DNA of 64,000 nt, taken from NCBI RefSeq assembly GCF_008929045.1, contig NZ_VFAH01000006.1:124001-188000 (forward strand), written 5' to 3'. How positions within the stretch are numbered: the first letter of the stretch is position 1; every line of letters begins with the position of its first letter. Positions 35,640 to 44,206 of the stretch are shown in pieces. The translations under genes were made by a program, and so were the position numbers. The notes under the pieces were generated by a model, which saw only the letters and a program-made list of their open reading frames with translations, was not told the origin of the DNA and searched no databases. The DNA comes from Noviherbaspirillum aerium (lineage in GTDB: Bacteria > Pseudomonadota > Gammaproteobacteria > Burkholderiales > Burkholderiaceae_D).

Positions 35640-36554
35640 ATGGATCGATTTGCCGAACTGAATGCATTTGCCTTGGTGGCCCGCACCGGCGGCTTTTCCT
35701 CCGCTGCACGCCAACTCGGTGTGGCAACGTCCTCGGTGACACGCCTGGTTGACGCACTTGAACAGCGAATCGGCACTCCTCTGCTGAACAGGTCCACGCG
35801 CAACGTTACGCTGACCGACAGCGGACTTGCTTACTTCGAACGCGCACTTGTCATCCTCGAGCAGCTTGAAGCCGCCGATGAAGAAGCGTCTGTCAATAAC
35901 CATGAGCCGCGAGGCGTTCTTCGCGTAACGGCTCCCGTAACCTTCTCTACCCTTTACGTCGCTCCACTGCTCAAGGAATTCACGCAGCGCTATCCCCGGG
36001 TCAAGCTCGATCTCCAGTTATCCGACGCCCTGACCAACCTGGTCGATGAATCCATCGATGTTGCAATCCGTATCGGTAACTGCGACAACCAGCCAAACCT
36101 GATTGCTCGGTGCCTCACTGGCCATGAGCGAATCATCTGCGCCAGCCCGGAATATCTTTCCCGCTCTGGCACGCCCAAGGCGCCAGCGGAGCTCCTGCAA
36201 CATAACTGCTTGCAGTTCGCATATGGAAAAAGCGGCCGCACCGGATGGCAGCTAAAAGGACCGGACACGGTCGAGGAAATATCGGTAAGCGGCAATCTTG
36301 TTGCCAACAATTCCGAGATGCTCCGCCGTGCCACATTGGATGGGTTGGGCATAGCAATGCTGCCCGACTGGCTGGTGCGCAAGGACCTGCATGCAGGAAC
36401 CCTCCATAGAATTCTGGCTGACCATGTAGCCAATCCGGGCCCGATGGATGTTGGACTATACGCCTTGTATCCGATCAATAGACGGGGATCTGTCAAAGTA
36501 AAGGCCTTCATCGAATTGCTTGCAGAGCACTTGGCAGCAGGACTCCATCAGTAA
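35640..36554 (+). CDS. LysR-family regulator
   Basis: 304 residues. N-terminal HTH FAELNAFALVARTGGFSSAARQLGVATSSVTRLVDALEQRIGTPLLNRSTR and LysR substrate domain with GVLRVTAPVTFSTLYVAPLL. Belongs to the large CrgA/DmlR-like group. Divergent from the response-regulator gene with about 220 bp between. ATG 35640 is used; an in-frame TTG lies at 35616. Target unknown. Confidence 0.88.
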   Translation: MDRFAELNAFALVARTGGFSSAARQLGVATSSVTRLVDALEQRIGTPLLNRSTRNVTLTDSGLAYFERALVILEQLEAADEEASVNNHEPRGVLRVTAPVTFSTLYVAPLLKEFTQRYPRVKLDLQLSDALTNLVDESIDVAIRIGNCDNQPNLIARCLTGHERIICASPEYLSRSGTPKAPAELLQHNCLQFAYGKSGRTGWQLKGPDTVEEISVSGNLVANNSEMLRRATLDGLGIAMLPDWLVRKDLHAGTLHRILADHVANPGPMDVGLYALYPINRRGSVKVKAFIELLAEHLAAGLHQ

Positions 36555-36736
36555 CGAATCCTGAGCACGAAACCTCGACATCCAGCATTTATGATTGATG
36601 CTTCATTCTGATGACTGTCCATGAATACCGGACAGTCATTGCAGAACCGGTGCTTTGTCCCGAACCTCCTTACAATGAAGTCATATGTTCCTCGATGACC
36701 CGCGCGGCATCGTTGCGTCTTGATTGGCTTGGTCTC

Positions 36737-36893
36737 GAGCGGATTGCAGGTGGGTGTATGGAAGAATCGGTTTGCCCTGGGATGCAGGGCAAGGCGGAAG
36801 GAGCGCCGTGTGGCGGGCCACACAAGCGACGAACAAGGCGGCCATGCGCCCAGGGCAAGCCGAGGCGACCGTACAATCACCTGCAATCCGCTC
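36737..36893. repeat. 157-bp imperfect palindrome with 16-bp terminal inverted repeats
   Basis: Outer arms GAGCGGATTGCAGGTG (36737-36752) and its complement (36878-36893) are perfect. Inner complementary patches TTGCCCTGGG and CCCAGGGCAA flank a GC-rich core. It has no coding capacity of its own. It fills the gap between the LysR gene and the patatin gene, so it could be a MITE-like or REP-like element or a very large terminator. No second copy is in the window. Confidence 0.75.
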
Positions 36894-36930
36894 TAAAATG
36901 CAGGCACTCCAACTGCGTGCCTTGTAAAAC

Positions 36931-38301
36931 ATGAAAATCCGCATATCGCATCTCGAGTATGCATCGCGTGCATTGCAACGCTTCAGTTTCAACACATGGC
37001 TCATACCCTTCCTTTTCGCATTAAGCGGATGCAGCACCGAACACTATACGATCAACCATGCACATGACCCGATACCTTCCGAGGCACGTTACGCGATAAA
37101 TAAGCTGGATACGGGAGACAACAGCGACAGCCTTCTCGTGATGCTCTCGTTTTCGGGCGGCGGGTATCGGGCGGCCGCCTTGTCCTATGGCGTCCTGTCG
37201 GCTCTTTCGGAGACCCGCGTGCACTGGGATGGGAAAGAAAAGCGCCTGCTGGACGAAGTTGACCTGATTGCCAGTGCTTCGGGTGGAAGCTTGACGGCCG
37301 CCTATTACGGCCTGTACCGTGACCGGATCTTCGATCGCTTTGAATCAGACGTCCTTGCGGCAGACCTGCAGTCCAAGGTGATAGCGAGGAGCCTTTCCCC
37401 GTATGGCCTCTGGCGCCAGAGCTCCCTGCGATTCGGTCGCGGCGACCTGCTTCAAGAGGTGCTGGATGAGCATGTTTTCAAAGGCAGGACATTCGCCGAC
37501 CTTCCAAGGGTGCGACCGATGTTGTTCATCAATGCAACGGAGATGAAGACCGGTGAGCGTTTCGAATTCACCCAGGATCAGTTTGATCTTCTCTGCTCGG
37601 ATCTCGGAAGCTTTCCGCTTTCCCGGGCCGTCGCTTCCTCCATGGCGGCGCCGCTCGTCTTCTCGCCCATCACCTTGTGGAACCATAGCGGCACCTGCCC
37701 GCTCAAGCAAAAACCCCTGCCTCTGCACAGCGGCGTACATACCCAGAAATTCGTGCATCTTCTTGACGGAGGCCTTCACGACAATACCGGAATCAAGACG
37801 GCGCTGGAGATCGCGGAAGCGCGCGGAAGCATCGTCGGCATGGCCAAGGCGGCGAACATGCGCGGCATCAAGAAAAGAGTTTTCATTATCGTCAACGCGC
37901 AGGCGGTTCCCGAACTGCCGGAAGACAGTTCGCCGAACACGCCCGGGCTGTATCGGCAATTGAAGGCATTCATTGATATTCCGATCGACCTGCATTCGAA
38001 CGGCAGTGTGCAGGCACTGTATTCGACGATTTCACGGTGGAAGAGTGAAATCCGGGGCTACAGCGCGGAACAGATCGATGGGACTTATGACAGGGATGTC
38101 GACTTCTACGTTATCGAGATCAACCTGCGCGCAGCGGATAAGTCCTCCGGCTTTAACCGGCTCCAGGACATCGGAGTGACGTTGCAGCTGGAGCCGACGG
38201 ATATCCATCTGCTGAAGTCGTTTGGCCGGATGCAATTGGAAAAGTCGGCTGAATGGCAACGGCTCATGCGCGACATCGGCACCGCCCCGGAGCTACGCTA
38301 A
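36931..38301 (+). CDS. Patatin-like phospholipase, predicted lipoprotein
   Basis: 456 residues. N-terminal hydrophobic stretch ends in lipobox LSGC (Cys34), predicting membrane anchoring by lipid. Patatin features: oxyanion loop SFSGGGYRAAALSYG, nucleophile region ASASGGSLTAAYYG (Ser in SxSxG instead of GxSxG, a variation seen in some patatin subgroups), and catalytic Asp in LLDGGLHDNTG. Acts presumably on membrane lipids. It is monocistronic. The start at 36931 is used; it lies 38 bp downstream of the palindromic element. Confidence 0.85.
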   Translation: MKIRISHLEYASRALQRFSFNTWLIPFLFALSGCSTEHYTINHAHDPIPSEARYAINKLDTGDNSDSLLVMLSFSGGGYRAAALSYGVLSALSETRVHWDGKEKRLLDEVDLIASASGGSLTAAYYGLYRDRIFDRFESDVLAADLQSKVIARSLSPYGLWRQSSLRFGRGDLLQEVLDEHVFKGRTFADLPRVRPMLFINATEMKTGERFEFTQDQFDLLCSDLGSFPLSRAVASSMAAPLVFSPITLWNHSGTCPLKQKPLPLHSGVHTQKFVHLLDGGLHDNTGIKTALEIAEARGSIVGMAKAANMRGIKKRVFIIVNAQAVPELPEDSSPNTPGLYRQLKAFIDIPIDLHSNGSVQALYSTISRWKSEIRGYSAEQIDGTYDRDVDFYVIEINLRAADKSSGFNRLQDIGVTLQLEPTDIHLLKSFGRMQLEKSAEWQRLMRDIGTAPELR

Positions 38302-38469
38302 GCGAAATCAATCCGCCCGCGAAGCCATGAGACAGGCAGCTCCGGGCGACACATGCAAATGGCGCATGCCGCTAAAGACACTCCGACACCCCGCCCCGGT
38401 TCGTCTTGATAAGGAAACCGTGGCTTGGTCGCCCTTGGTGCGAGCGCGCACCGAAGTAAAGTAAAGTGA

Positions 38470-38489
38470 AGGCGGCATCCGCGCCGCCT
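38470..38489 (-). terminator. Hairpin downstream of the pirin gene
   Basis: 7-bp stem AGGCGGC / GCCGCCT with a 6-nt loop, four bases past the pirin stop codon on the minus strand and followed by a T-rich stretch. Probably shared by the convergent patatin gene. Confidence 0.6.
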
Positions 38490-38493
38490 CCAC

Positions 38494-39195
38494 TCAGTAA
38501 GGCAAGTCAAACAGCAGCACCTCTGCCGCTTCCGCACTGGTCAACATGACAAGCTTTTCGGCAGTGACCTTCAGGGCGTCGCCACCTTGAAGCGCAACCC
38601 CATTGATCTCCAGGCGTCCGCGTATCACATGGACATATGCAGTCCGTCCTTCATCAAGCTGGTGTTCAATGCGGTCCTGTCCATTGAGGATCGATGCATA
38701 TACCGATGCATCCTGCTGCACCGACACCGAGCCCTCGCGACCGTCAGGCGAGACGATCAGACGCAGGCGTCCCTGCTTGGATTCGGCATCAAAATGCTTC
38801 TCTTCGTACGACGGAGCACTGTCCTTCACATTTGGCTCGATCCAGATCTGCAGGAAGTGCACACCTTCGCTTTCAGAATGGTTGTATTCACTGTGCCGCA
38901 CTCCGGTACCGGCACTCATCCGTTGCACGTCGCCATAGCGCAGCACCGAGCCGTTGCCCATGCTGTCCTTGTGCTCAAGCGCGCCATCCAGCACATAGGA
39001 AATAATTTCCATGTTGCGGTGACCATGCGTTCCGAAACCGCGGGAAGGCTGAACCCGATCCTCATTGATCACCAGCAGCGGGCCAAAGCCGACATGCCTG
39101 GGATCGAAGTAATCGCCGAACGAGAAGCTATGGCGAGAGTTGAGCCAGCCGAAACTTGCGGCGCCGCGGTCAGTGCTTTTACGAATTTCCAGCAT
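38494..39195 (-). CDS. Pirin-family bicupin protein (YhhW type)
   Basis: 233 residues. Cupin metal site in GFGTHGHRNMEIISYVLDG (two His and Glu) and GVRHSEYNHSE (third His). Bacterial YhhW-type pirins have quercetinase activity in vitro; the biological role is unclear, with links to redox and electrophile stress. Monocistronic, ATG preceded by AGGAGCAAAA. Confidence 0.9.
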   Translation of the reverse strand: MLEIRKSTDRGAASFGWLNSRHSFSFGDYFDPRHVGFGPLLVINEDRVQPSRGFGTHGHRNMEIISYVLDGALEHKDSMGNGSVLRYGDVQRMSAGTGVRHSEYNHSESEGVHFLQIWIEPNVKDSAPSYEEKHFDAESKQGRLRLIVSPDGREGSVSVQQDASVYASILNGQDRIEHQLDEGRTAYVHVIRGRLEINGVALQGGDALKVTAEKLVMLTSAEAAEVLLFDLPY

Positions 39196-39492
39196 TTTTT
39201 GCTCCTGTTCTCATCAATTGATAATCCGATGTTCGACACGGTCGAACATCCTGCAGCAACGATTCCTTCCTCTGTTACTGCTGCGATGTATGCATTATGC
39301 GCGGTGCGGAAGCGAAGGCAAAACGGAACGTTTTATGCCCTATGTTCGAATTTTTCGAAAGCCAGAAGGTGTGCGCAACGGTTGTTGTCATGAACCGGGG
39401 CATATCCCTGGATGAGCTTTATATGGAGCCGCGACAAAGGTCTGGTCGCTTAGGCGGTGGTCAGCAAGCGTCGCGAGCGGTACGGAGTCACA

Positions 39493-39572
39493 TTGCGTTG
39501 CGTTGGGTTGCGTTGGGTTGCGTTGGGTTGGGTTGCATTGGGTTGCATTGGGTTGCATTGGGTTGCGTTGAG
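39493..39572. repeat. Pentanucleotide tandem array (TTGCG/TTGGG/TTGCA), 16 units
   Basis: Sixteen five-base units, all TTG plus two variable bases. The order alternates so that a ten-base super-unit TTGGGTTGCG/A is visible. Noncoding gap between the pirin gene and a DUF4148 gene; nothing else recognisable occurs in 39196-39774. Confidence 0.9.
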
Positions 39573-39774
39573 GAGCGGGAACGCGCGCGTACAGATGTAT
39601 GCCATATGAATTGTGCACAGAACCCGCACAGTGATTCCCGCGTGCACCGGTTTATCCGATGGGATCCCGCAACTATAGTTACGCCAACGACGCGACACCA
39701 GTCGCCCCAAAGCACTTAACAAGTCTGCGACTTGTTCGACTTTTGAACATATAACCTATCGTCTGGAGTACACC

Positions 39775-40077
39775 ATGAGAAACAAGATGCTGATTGCCGC
39801 CACGCTGTTTGCTGTTACTGGCAGCGGAGCTTTTGCACAGGACCTCTTATTGGCGAATGCCGGTTATGCGGGGCTTGAGGAGACCTTGGAAGCGGGAGCC
39901 GGCAACAGCGCGGCAATGGCGATGGCGCCCTCGGCAACCATCCCTGAAACGAGTCAGGGAAAGACTCGGCAAGAGGTACGTGAAGAACTTGCGGAGTACA
40001 ACCGGCAAAATCCGCGTGGATATCTGTACACCTACTACCTTGGCCACGTGATCGGCCAAGTATCGATTCGTCAATGA
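39775..40077 (+). CDS. Small secreted DUF4148-like protein
   Basis: 100 residues. Signal peptide MRNKMLIAATLFAVTGSGAFAQ and a single DUF4148-like unit KTRQEVREELAEYNRQNP, compared with three units in the protein at 24.0 kb. Predicted periplasmic; function unknown. Unusual Met/Ala-rich middle (NSAAMAMAPSA). It has pentameric repeats both upstream (39493-39572) and downstream (40110-40139). Confidence 0.8.
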   Translation: MRNKMLIAATLFAVTGSGAFAQDLLLANAGYAGLEETLEAGAGNSAAMAMAPSATIPETSQGKTRQEVREELAEYNRQNPRGYLYTYYLGHVIGQVSIRQ

Positions 40078-40109
40078 ATTGGTCAATAGCGTTTCGTTAC
40101 CCGATTGCC

Positions 40110-40139
40110 TGAGCTGAGCTGAGCTGACCTAACCTGCCC
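40110..40139. repeat. Short degenerating pentamer repeat (TGAGC)
   Basis: Three perfect TGAGC copies followed by TGACC, TAACC and TGCCC, just after the DUF4148 gene. Confidence 0.7.
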
Positions 40140-40241
40140 TGCTGCGGTACGCCGGCGTATAAAGGCGGAACCACCGTATTTGCAGGATCTGGCGAACCCT
40201 GTTTTCTGACCGGGCCCATGTAGCGGCCCGGATTTGAAACC

Positions 40242-41129
40242 TCATGCAAAGAGCTCAATCGCCCAGTCCGTGAAAGCCCGGACCCGGGCAGAAGGATTGC
40301 GATTTTGCGGATACAGGATGGAGACATCCACGTGATCGCAGACTTCCTCTTCCAACAAGGCAATCAACCGGCCTTTGGCCAGCTCATCCCGCACCAGAAA
40401 TTCCGGAAGCTGGATGATGCCCATCCCGGCAACCGCTGCTTCCACACAGCCATCGGAGTCGTTGAACGCTATGCGTCTGCGACCGCAGATATCCAACCGG
40501 TCCTTGCCCTTGCCATAGGCGATAGCGTGCGCCTTACCGGTTCTTGGAGAGATGTAATGAACAATCCAGTGACATTCCAGATCTTCCGGACGACGTGGTG
40601 TACCGTGCTCCTTCAAGTAGGAAGGACTCGCGCAGGTGACGGCCGGAAAGGAATGCAGGTGCCTCGCAATCAGCGTGTCATCGACGCTTACGCCGCCACG
40701 TATGACACAGTCGATACCTTCCTGCAGAAGGTCTACTTGCCTGTCCGTACTATGGATGTCGAGCTCGATTTCCGGATAGCGTGCAATGAAATCAGGAAGC
40801 CGGGGAATGATCATTCGACGACCCAGGGCTGCCGGGATACCGACCCTGAGTCTGCCCTTGGGCGTTGCAGTCAGCCGAGCAATCGCTCCTTCGGCTTCGT
40901 CGAAATCGCTGAGCAGCCGCACGGCACGTTCATAGTACGCCGCGCCGTCGGGCGTCACGCTGATATGTCGAGTAGTGCGGTGCAGAAGTTTGACACGCAG
41001 CCTTTGCTCCAGGGCCCCTACCTGTGCTGATACCGTTGTCTTGGGCAGATTCAGCGATATCGAAGCCTTCGTAAAACTATTGAGTTCCACGACGCGAGTG
41101 AAGGCTAGCATGGTGTCTAAACGATCCAT
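40242..41129 (-). CDS. LysR-family regulator
   Basis: 295 residues. MDRLDTMLAFTRVVELNSFTKASISLNLPKTTVSAQVGALEQRLRVKLLHRTTRHISVT is the HTH region; effector domain follows. Similar in style to the LysR at 12.3 kb. ATG 41129 is chosen because it starts the conserved domain; the frame extends upstream to 41210. An IS element sits 107 bp upstream and may have separated the gene from its former divergent target. Confidence 0.88.
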   Translation of the reverse strand: MDRLDTMLAFTRVVELNSFTKASISLNLPKTTVSAQVGALEQRLRVKLLHRTTRHISVTPDGAAYYERAVRLLSDFDEAEGAIARLTATPKGRLRVGIPAALGRRMIIPRLPDFIARYPEIELDIHSTDRQVDLLQEGIDCVIRGGVSVDDTLIARHLHSFPAVTCASPSYLKEHGTPRRPEDLECHWIVHYISPRTGKAHAIAYGKGKDRLDICGRRRIAFNDSDGCVEAAVAGMGIIQLPEFLVRDELAKGRLIALLEEEVCDHVDVSILYPQNRNPSARVRAFTDWAIELFA

Positions 41130-41235
41130 AGTGTTGGTCCGAACAATTTTTACAGCAGTGGCGGAAAATGCTCTTGATAGGAAGCGCGGTCCAAATATCA
41201 CCGGTGCCATCGGTCCCCGGCGAAAAGGACGTAAG

Positions 41236-42150
41236 AGCCCGTTTGATAACTACTCGTTTTCAAATAATCGCTTGAGAAGCAAGCTACCCATAGCGACATA
41301 GATCATTTCGGAAGAGACGTCGATGCGGCCCTCGTAGTCACGTACCAAGCGCCGCCATTGCACCATCCAGCCAAAGGAACGCTCTACAACCCAGCGACGA
41401 GGGAGCGGAATAAACGTGTGCTGCCTCTCCAGCTTGCGAACGACCTCAACAACGAATCCAAGCATCGTTGCCTCGTCGAGCAATCGTCGTCGGTCATACG
41501 CGGCATCAGCAAACAGATGCTTCACCCATGGCCATCGCTTCTTCAATGCCACCAGCACCCATTCTGCTCCAGTGGAATCGGCTATATCTGCCGGCGTCAG
41601 GTTCACCATCAACAGCCGTCCATCACTATCAACTGCGACATGTCGCTTGCGGCCCTTGATCTTCTTGTTCGCATCATAGCCCCTTGCCATACCGCCCGGC
41701 GCCTTAACCGTTTGACTGTCGATGACCGCTGCACTGGGATGCTCCTGCCTATTCTGATTCTGCCGGTCCAGCATCAACGCCACATCGTGGATAACCTTGA
41801 AGAGTAGCCGCCTCACAAAGCGCCGAAACCACCAGTACACCGTTTGCCAGGGCGGGAAATGCACCGGCAACATGCGCCATTCGCATCCGGAGCGCACAAG
41901 GTAACGAATGGCATTGAGCACTTCGCGCAGGTCCGTGATGCGGCGACGGCCAGTTCTCGCTGGTGACGGTAACAATGGCTCAATGGCTTGCCATTCCTGA
42001 TCGCTCAGATCACTTGGATAGCGCTTGGCTTTGCGTTCGCGCTCGACCTGTCTGGCCCGCTGCGGTTCTGTCCACATGGTAATCCTCCGTGCACTTCCCC
42101 CACTTCAAATTACCAACTTACTCCTCCTTCAATCTGTTTTCAAACAGGCA
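41236..42150. mobile_element. IS5-family insertion sequence, about 915 bp
   Basis: Imperfect terminal repeats GCCCGTTTGATAAC (41237-41250) and, inverted, GCCTGTTTGAAAAC (42136-42149) enclose one transposase gene. GTAAG is present directly outside both ends (41231-41235 and 42151-42155), a probable target duplication, though the exact tip is ambiguous by a base. The element appears complete. Confidence 0.82.
41250..42077 (-). CDS. IS5-family transposase
   Basis: 275 residues. N-terminal DUF4096-like domain (YPSDLSDQEWQAIEPLLPSPARTGRRR..REVLNAIRYLVRSGCEWRMLP) and DDE catalytic core: Asp in AVIDSQTVK, Asp in LFADAAYDRR, Glu in VVERSFGWM. The frame is uninterrupted, so the element may be active. 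ATG 42077 is preceded by GGAGGA. Confidence 0.93.
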   Translation of the reverse strand: MWTEPQRARQVERERKAKRYPSDLSDQEWQAIEPLLPSPARTGRRRITDLREVLNAIRYLVRSGCEWRMLPVHFPPWQTVYWWFRRFVRRLLFKVIHDVALMLDRQNQNRQEHPSAAVIDSQTVKAPGGMARGYDANKKIKGRKRHVAVDSDGRLLMVNLTPADIADSTGAEWVLVALKKRWPWVKHLFADAAYDRRRLLDEATMLGFVVEVVRKLERQHTFIPLPRRWVVERSFGWMVQWRRLVRDYEGRIDVSSEMIYVAMGSLLLKRLFENE

Positions 42151-42192
42151 GTAAGAAGCCTGAACACGTTGGCATAGGTAGCGCAAGGCCGC

Positions 42193-42588
42193 CTACAGCG
42201 AATAGCGCTCCAACAATGTTCGGATTGACCAGACGGCGCCATCGCTTATCCGTTTGCCGTCTTCAGCTTCGAAGACCCTTCTGTTCCCGCTTCTTGCGTA
42301 GGACAAGGCTTCAAACGCAATACCCTTGCGAAGGTCACGCGCTATCGATACACGCTTTTGTTCTCCGCCGATCTTGTAGCGTGCACGACACTCGAAACCG
42401 TCTTCGAAGTGAAATCCGATATGACATACTGCCCTCTCCGGCGCCCGCAGGGTTTTTGACCACTGCTCCAAAACAAAATTTGCCTGTTGAACCGTGGCTA
42501 CCCTCGCAGTGGCTGTGATGCCACCAGTACGTTCCAGCGTAATGTAGGCAACCTCAAGTCTATCTGCAGGATATTGGGACGGTGACAT
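42193..42588 (-). CDS. Hypothetical protein
   Basis: 131 residues, not recognised. Acidic/basic mixed, no signal peptide or membrane segment. Contains GFHFEDGFECRARYKIGG, resembling a small beta domain. The frame continues open upstream to a TTG at 42738, but the added part is Cys/Arg-rich and unconvincing. It lies directly beside the IS element in a stretch of atypical codon use, so it may be acquired DNA. Confidence 0.5.
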   Translation of the reverse strand: MSPSQYPADRLEVAYITLERTGGITATARVATVQQANFVLEQWSKTLRAPERAVCHIGFHFEDGFECRARYKIGGEQKRVSIARDLRKGIAFEALSYARSGNRRVFEAEDGKRISDGAVWSIRTLLERYSL

Positions 42589-43150
42589 GTCGAGGTAAAT
42601 TTCTGAGGCAGGTAAATTGGCGATGTTTCTCTCTGCACGGCACGCCGCGCCTATTGCCGCTTGCTTCACCGGCTTGTGCACGGAACATCGCCGACTTGGC
42701 GTGCCTATCAACATGACGATGGCAAGGCTCGCCGACAAAGACCTTGCAGATGTACGGTAACAAGCTGCAACGCGGCAAGCGGCGCTTTGGCAGGCACTCT
42801 TAGAAAGCAGGCCGCTATTTCGATTTCTGCATCTTACGCTTCAGGCTTTTCAGAATGATGTCAATCCAATGCCGATTTATTGCAATTGACAAAATCGCTA
42901 AGGGGCATGCCATGGCGGAACGCCAGTAAGATCTCGTACGCCCATCGCGGCCCTCGCCAGGGCTTACCGCTCCTTGTCGGGCTGCTCCAGAATTCACGTA
43001 TGTGTCGGTATCGTAGATCCCGCATTACAAATGACACATCCGGACCGGTGCATTTGCGTCCGGGATGTTTCACAATAGACGCAGGCCGGCCAACCGCCGT
43101 GCCGAAACGGATTCAACATCGCTATAGACATCCTACTGGAGCACTCATTG
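42589..43150. other. Gap with no recognised feature
   Basis: About 560 bp between two hypothetical genes. Apart from the doubtful N-terminal extension of the upstream gene, no repeat, hairpin or convincing gene was seen. Confidence 0.5.
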
Positions 43151-43534
43151 ATGGACGAAAAGGCCAAGTTAATCGCTCTTACGAGTGCATTGCGTCGCTT
43201 GCACCAGAAACTGGTTGACGTCGCGAGGCGAGACTACGAACAGGAATGGGGTTCGGTCGACGTTGGACAGCTGCTTCAACTCCTGACCAAGCATCCGGGT
43301 TTTGGATGGTTACGCGAGCTCAGCGCTTTGATGACCTCTATAGACGAACTGACCGACCACGAAACAGTAAGTCCGGAGGCGTATCAATCGGCATGCGAAC
43401 AGACGAAGGCATTGGTACTTCTGGCGGGAAGTCAATCAACACCCTATACAGAAAAGTATCGCCACCTTCTTCAGACTGAGCCGCTCGTGGCGATGGAACA
43501 TGCCGGCATTCGTCGCTTGCTGAATGCGCGGTAG
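43151..43534 (+). CDS. Small conserved protein of unknown function
   Basis: 127 residues, predicted mainly alpha-helical and soluble. It has a distinctive hydrophobic core, LLQLLTKHPGFGWLRELSALMTSIDEL, and ends HAGIRRLLNAR. It resembles an uncharacterised proteobacterial family known only from genome annotation; no function is proposed. ATG 43151 has GGAG upstream. Isolated between the hypothetical gene and the amidohydrolase. Confidence 0.7.
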   Translation: MDEKAKLIALTSALRRLHQKLVDVARRDYEQEWGSVDVGQLLQLLTKHPGFGWLRELSALMTSIDELTDHETVSPEAYQSACEQTKALVLLAGSQSTPYTEKYRHLLQTEPLVAMEHAGIRRLLNAR

Positions 43535-43865
43535 TTCAGTCTGCTTGCGCCTTGTCGGTTTGACTGTACGGATGATCCGCGTCACCACGCCTTCGTCCAC
43601 GGCCCGACTTGCATGCTGGTCCCGCAACGCCAACCCTTGCCTGGCGAAACCCTGATTCCACCCGCAGGGCAATCTTTCCGGTCTCGCCTGGTCCCGTCCG
43701 GACCAAACAGCTCGAGCCATGGCTTGTTGAAATAGCTTCCTGACTCTGCTCGGAAAGCCCGTTCGAAAACTTTGAACATTGCTCTGCAAATTTTCCGTTT
43801 TGGCATCGCGGCGGCGCCAGCCATAATATCCACAGGTTACGGGGCAAGCATGACACACGGTCGGC

Positions 43866-43891
43866 GCCTGTATTTCAATTGAAATACAGGC
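43866..43891. promoter_or_regulatory. 26-bp perfect palindrome
   Basis: The left arm is GCCTGTATTTCAA and the right arm is its exact complement, with no spacer. It is about 315 bp upstream of the Tat amidohydrolase start in an otherwise featureless 670-bp gap (43535-44206). AT-rich centre and GC ends suit a dimeric regulator. As no T-run follows, termination is less likely. Confidence 0.65.
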
Positions 43892-44206
43892 TGACACAAA
43901 CTCGTGATCTGCGTTGTTTATCCTCTACGGAGGCGAATGGGAATCCATTCCTGTTCAACTTTGCACATGTGTTACGGAGGCCGCCACTTCAAGCTGTGCA
44001 ATACCGTTATTCAGGAACACCTGGAGCATGCCTGAAGCAGATTATTGGTTTGCCGTCTCTGGGACCTTGAGCGAAAGGCAACCGTGCTGGACATCTTGAA
44101 TGACATTATTTAGATAAACAATTCCGGCGCACTGCAGACATCTCGTCCTCGATATATCAGCGGTTAGAGAAACTTTGTGCCGTGGCAATGGATAAACGAG
44201 GTCATT

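Noticed and set aside
36737-36893. Integron attC site reading of the 157-bp palindrome
   Set aside because: The RYYYAAC/GTTRRRY core sites are not present at the ends.
39297-39719. 140-codon frame through the pentamer array
   Set aside because: Translation is dominated by the repeat and no start signal is visible.
43892-44206. Sigma-54 promoter downstream of the 26-bp palindrome
   Set aside because: No convincing GG-N10-GC pair near a sensible start was found.
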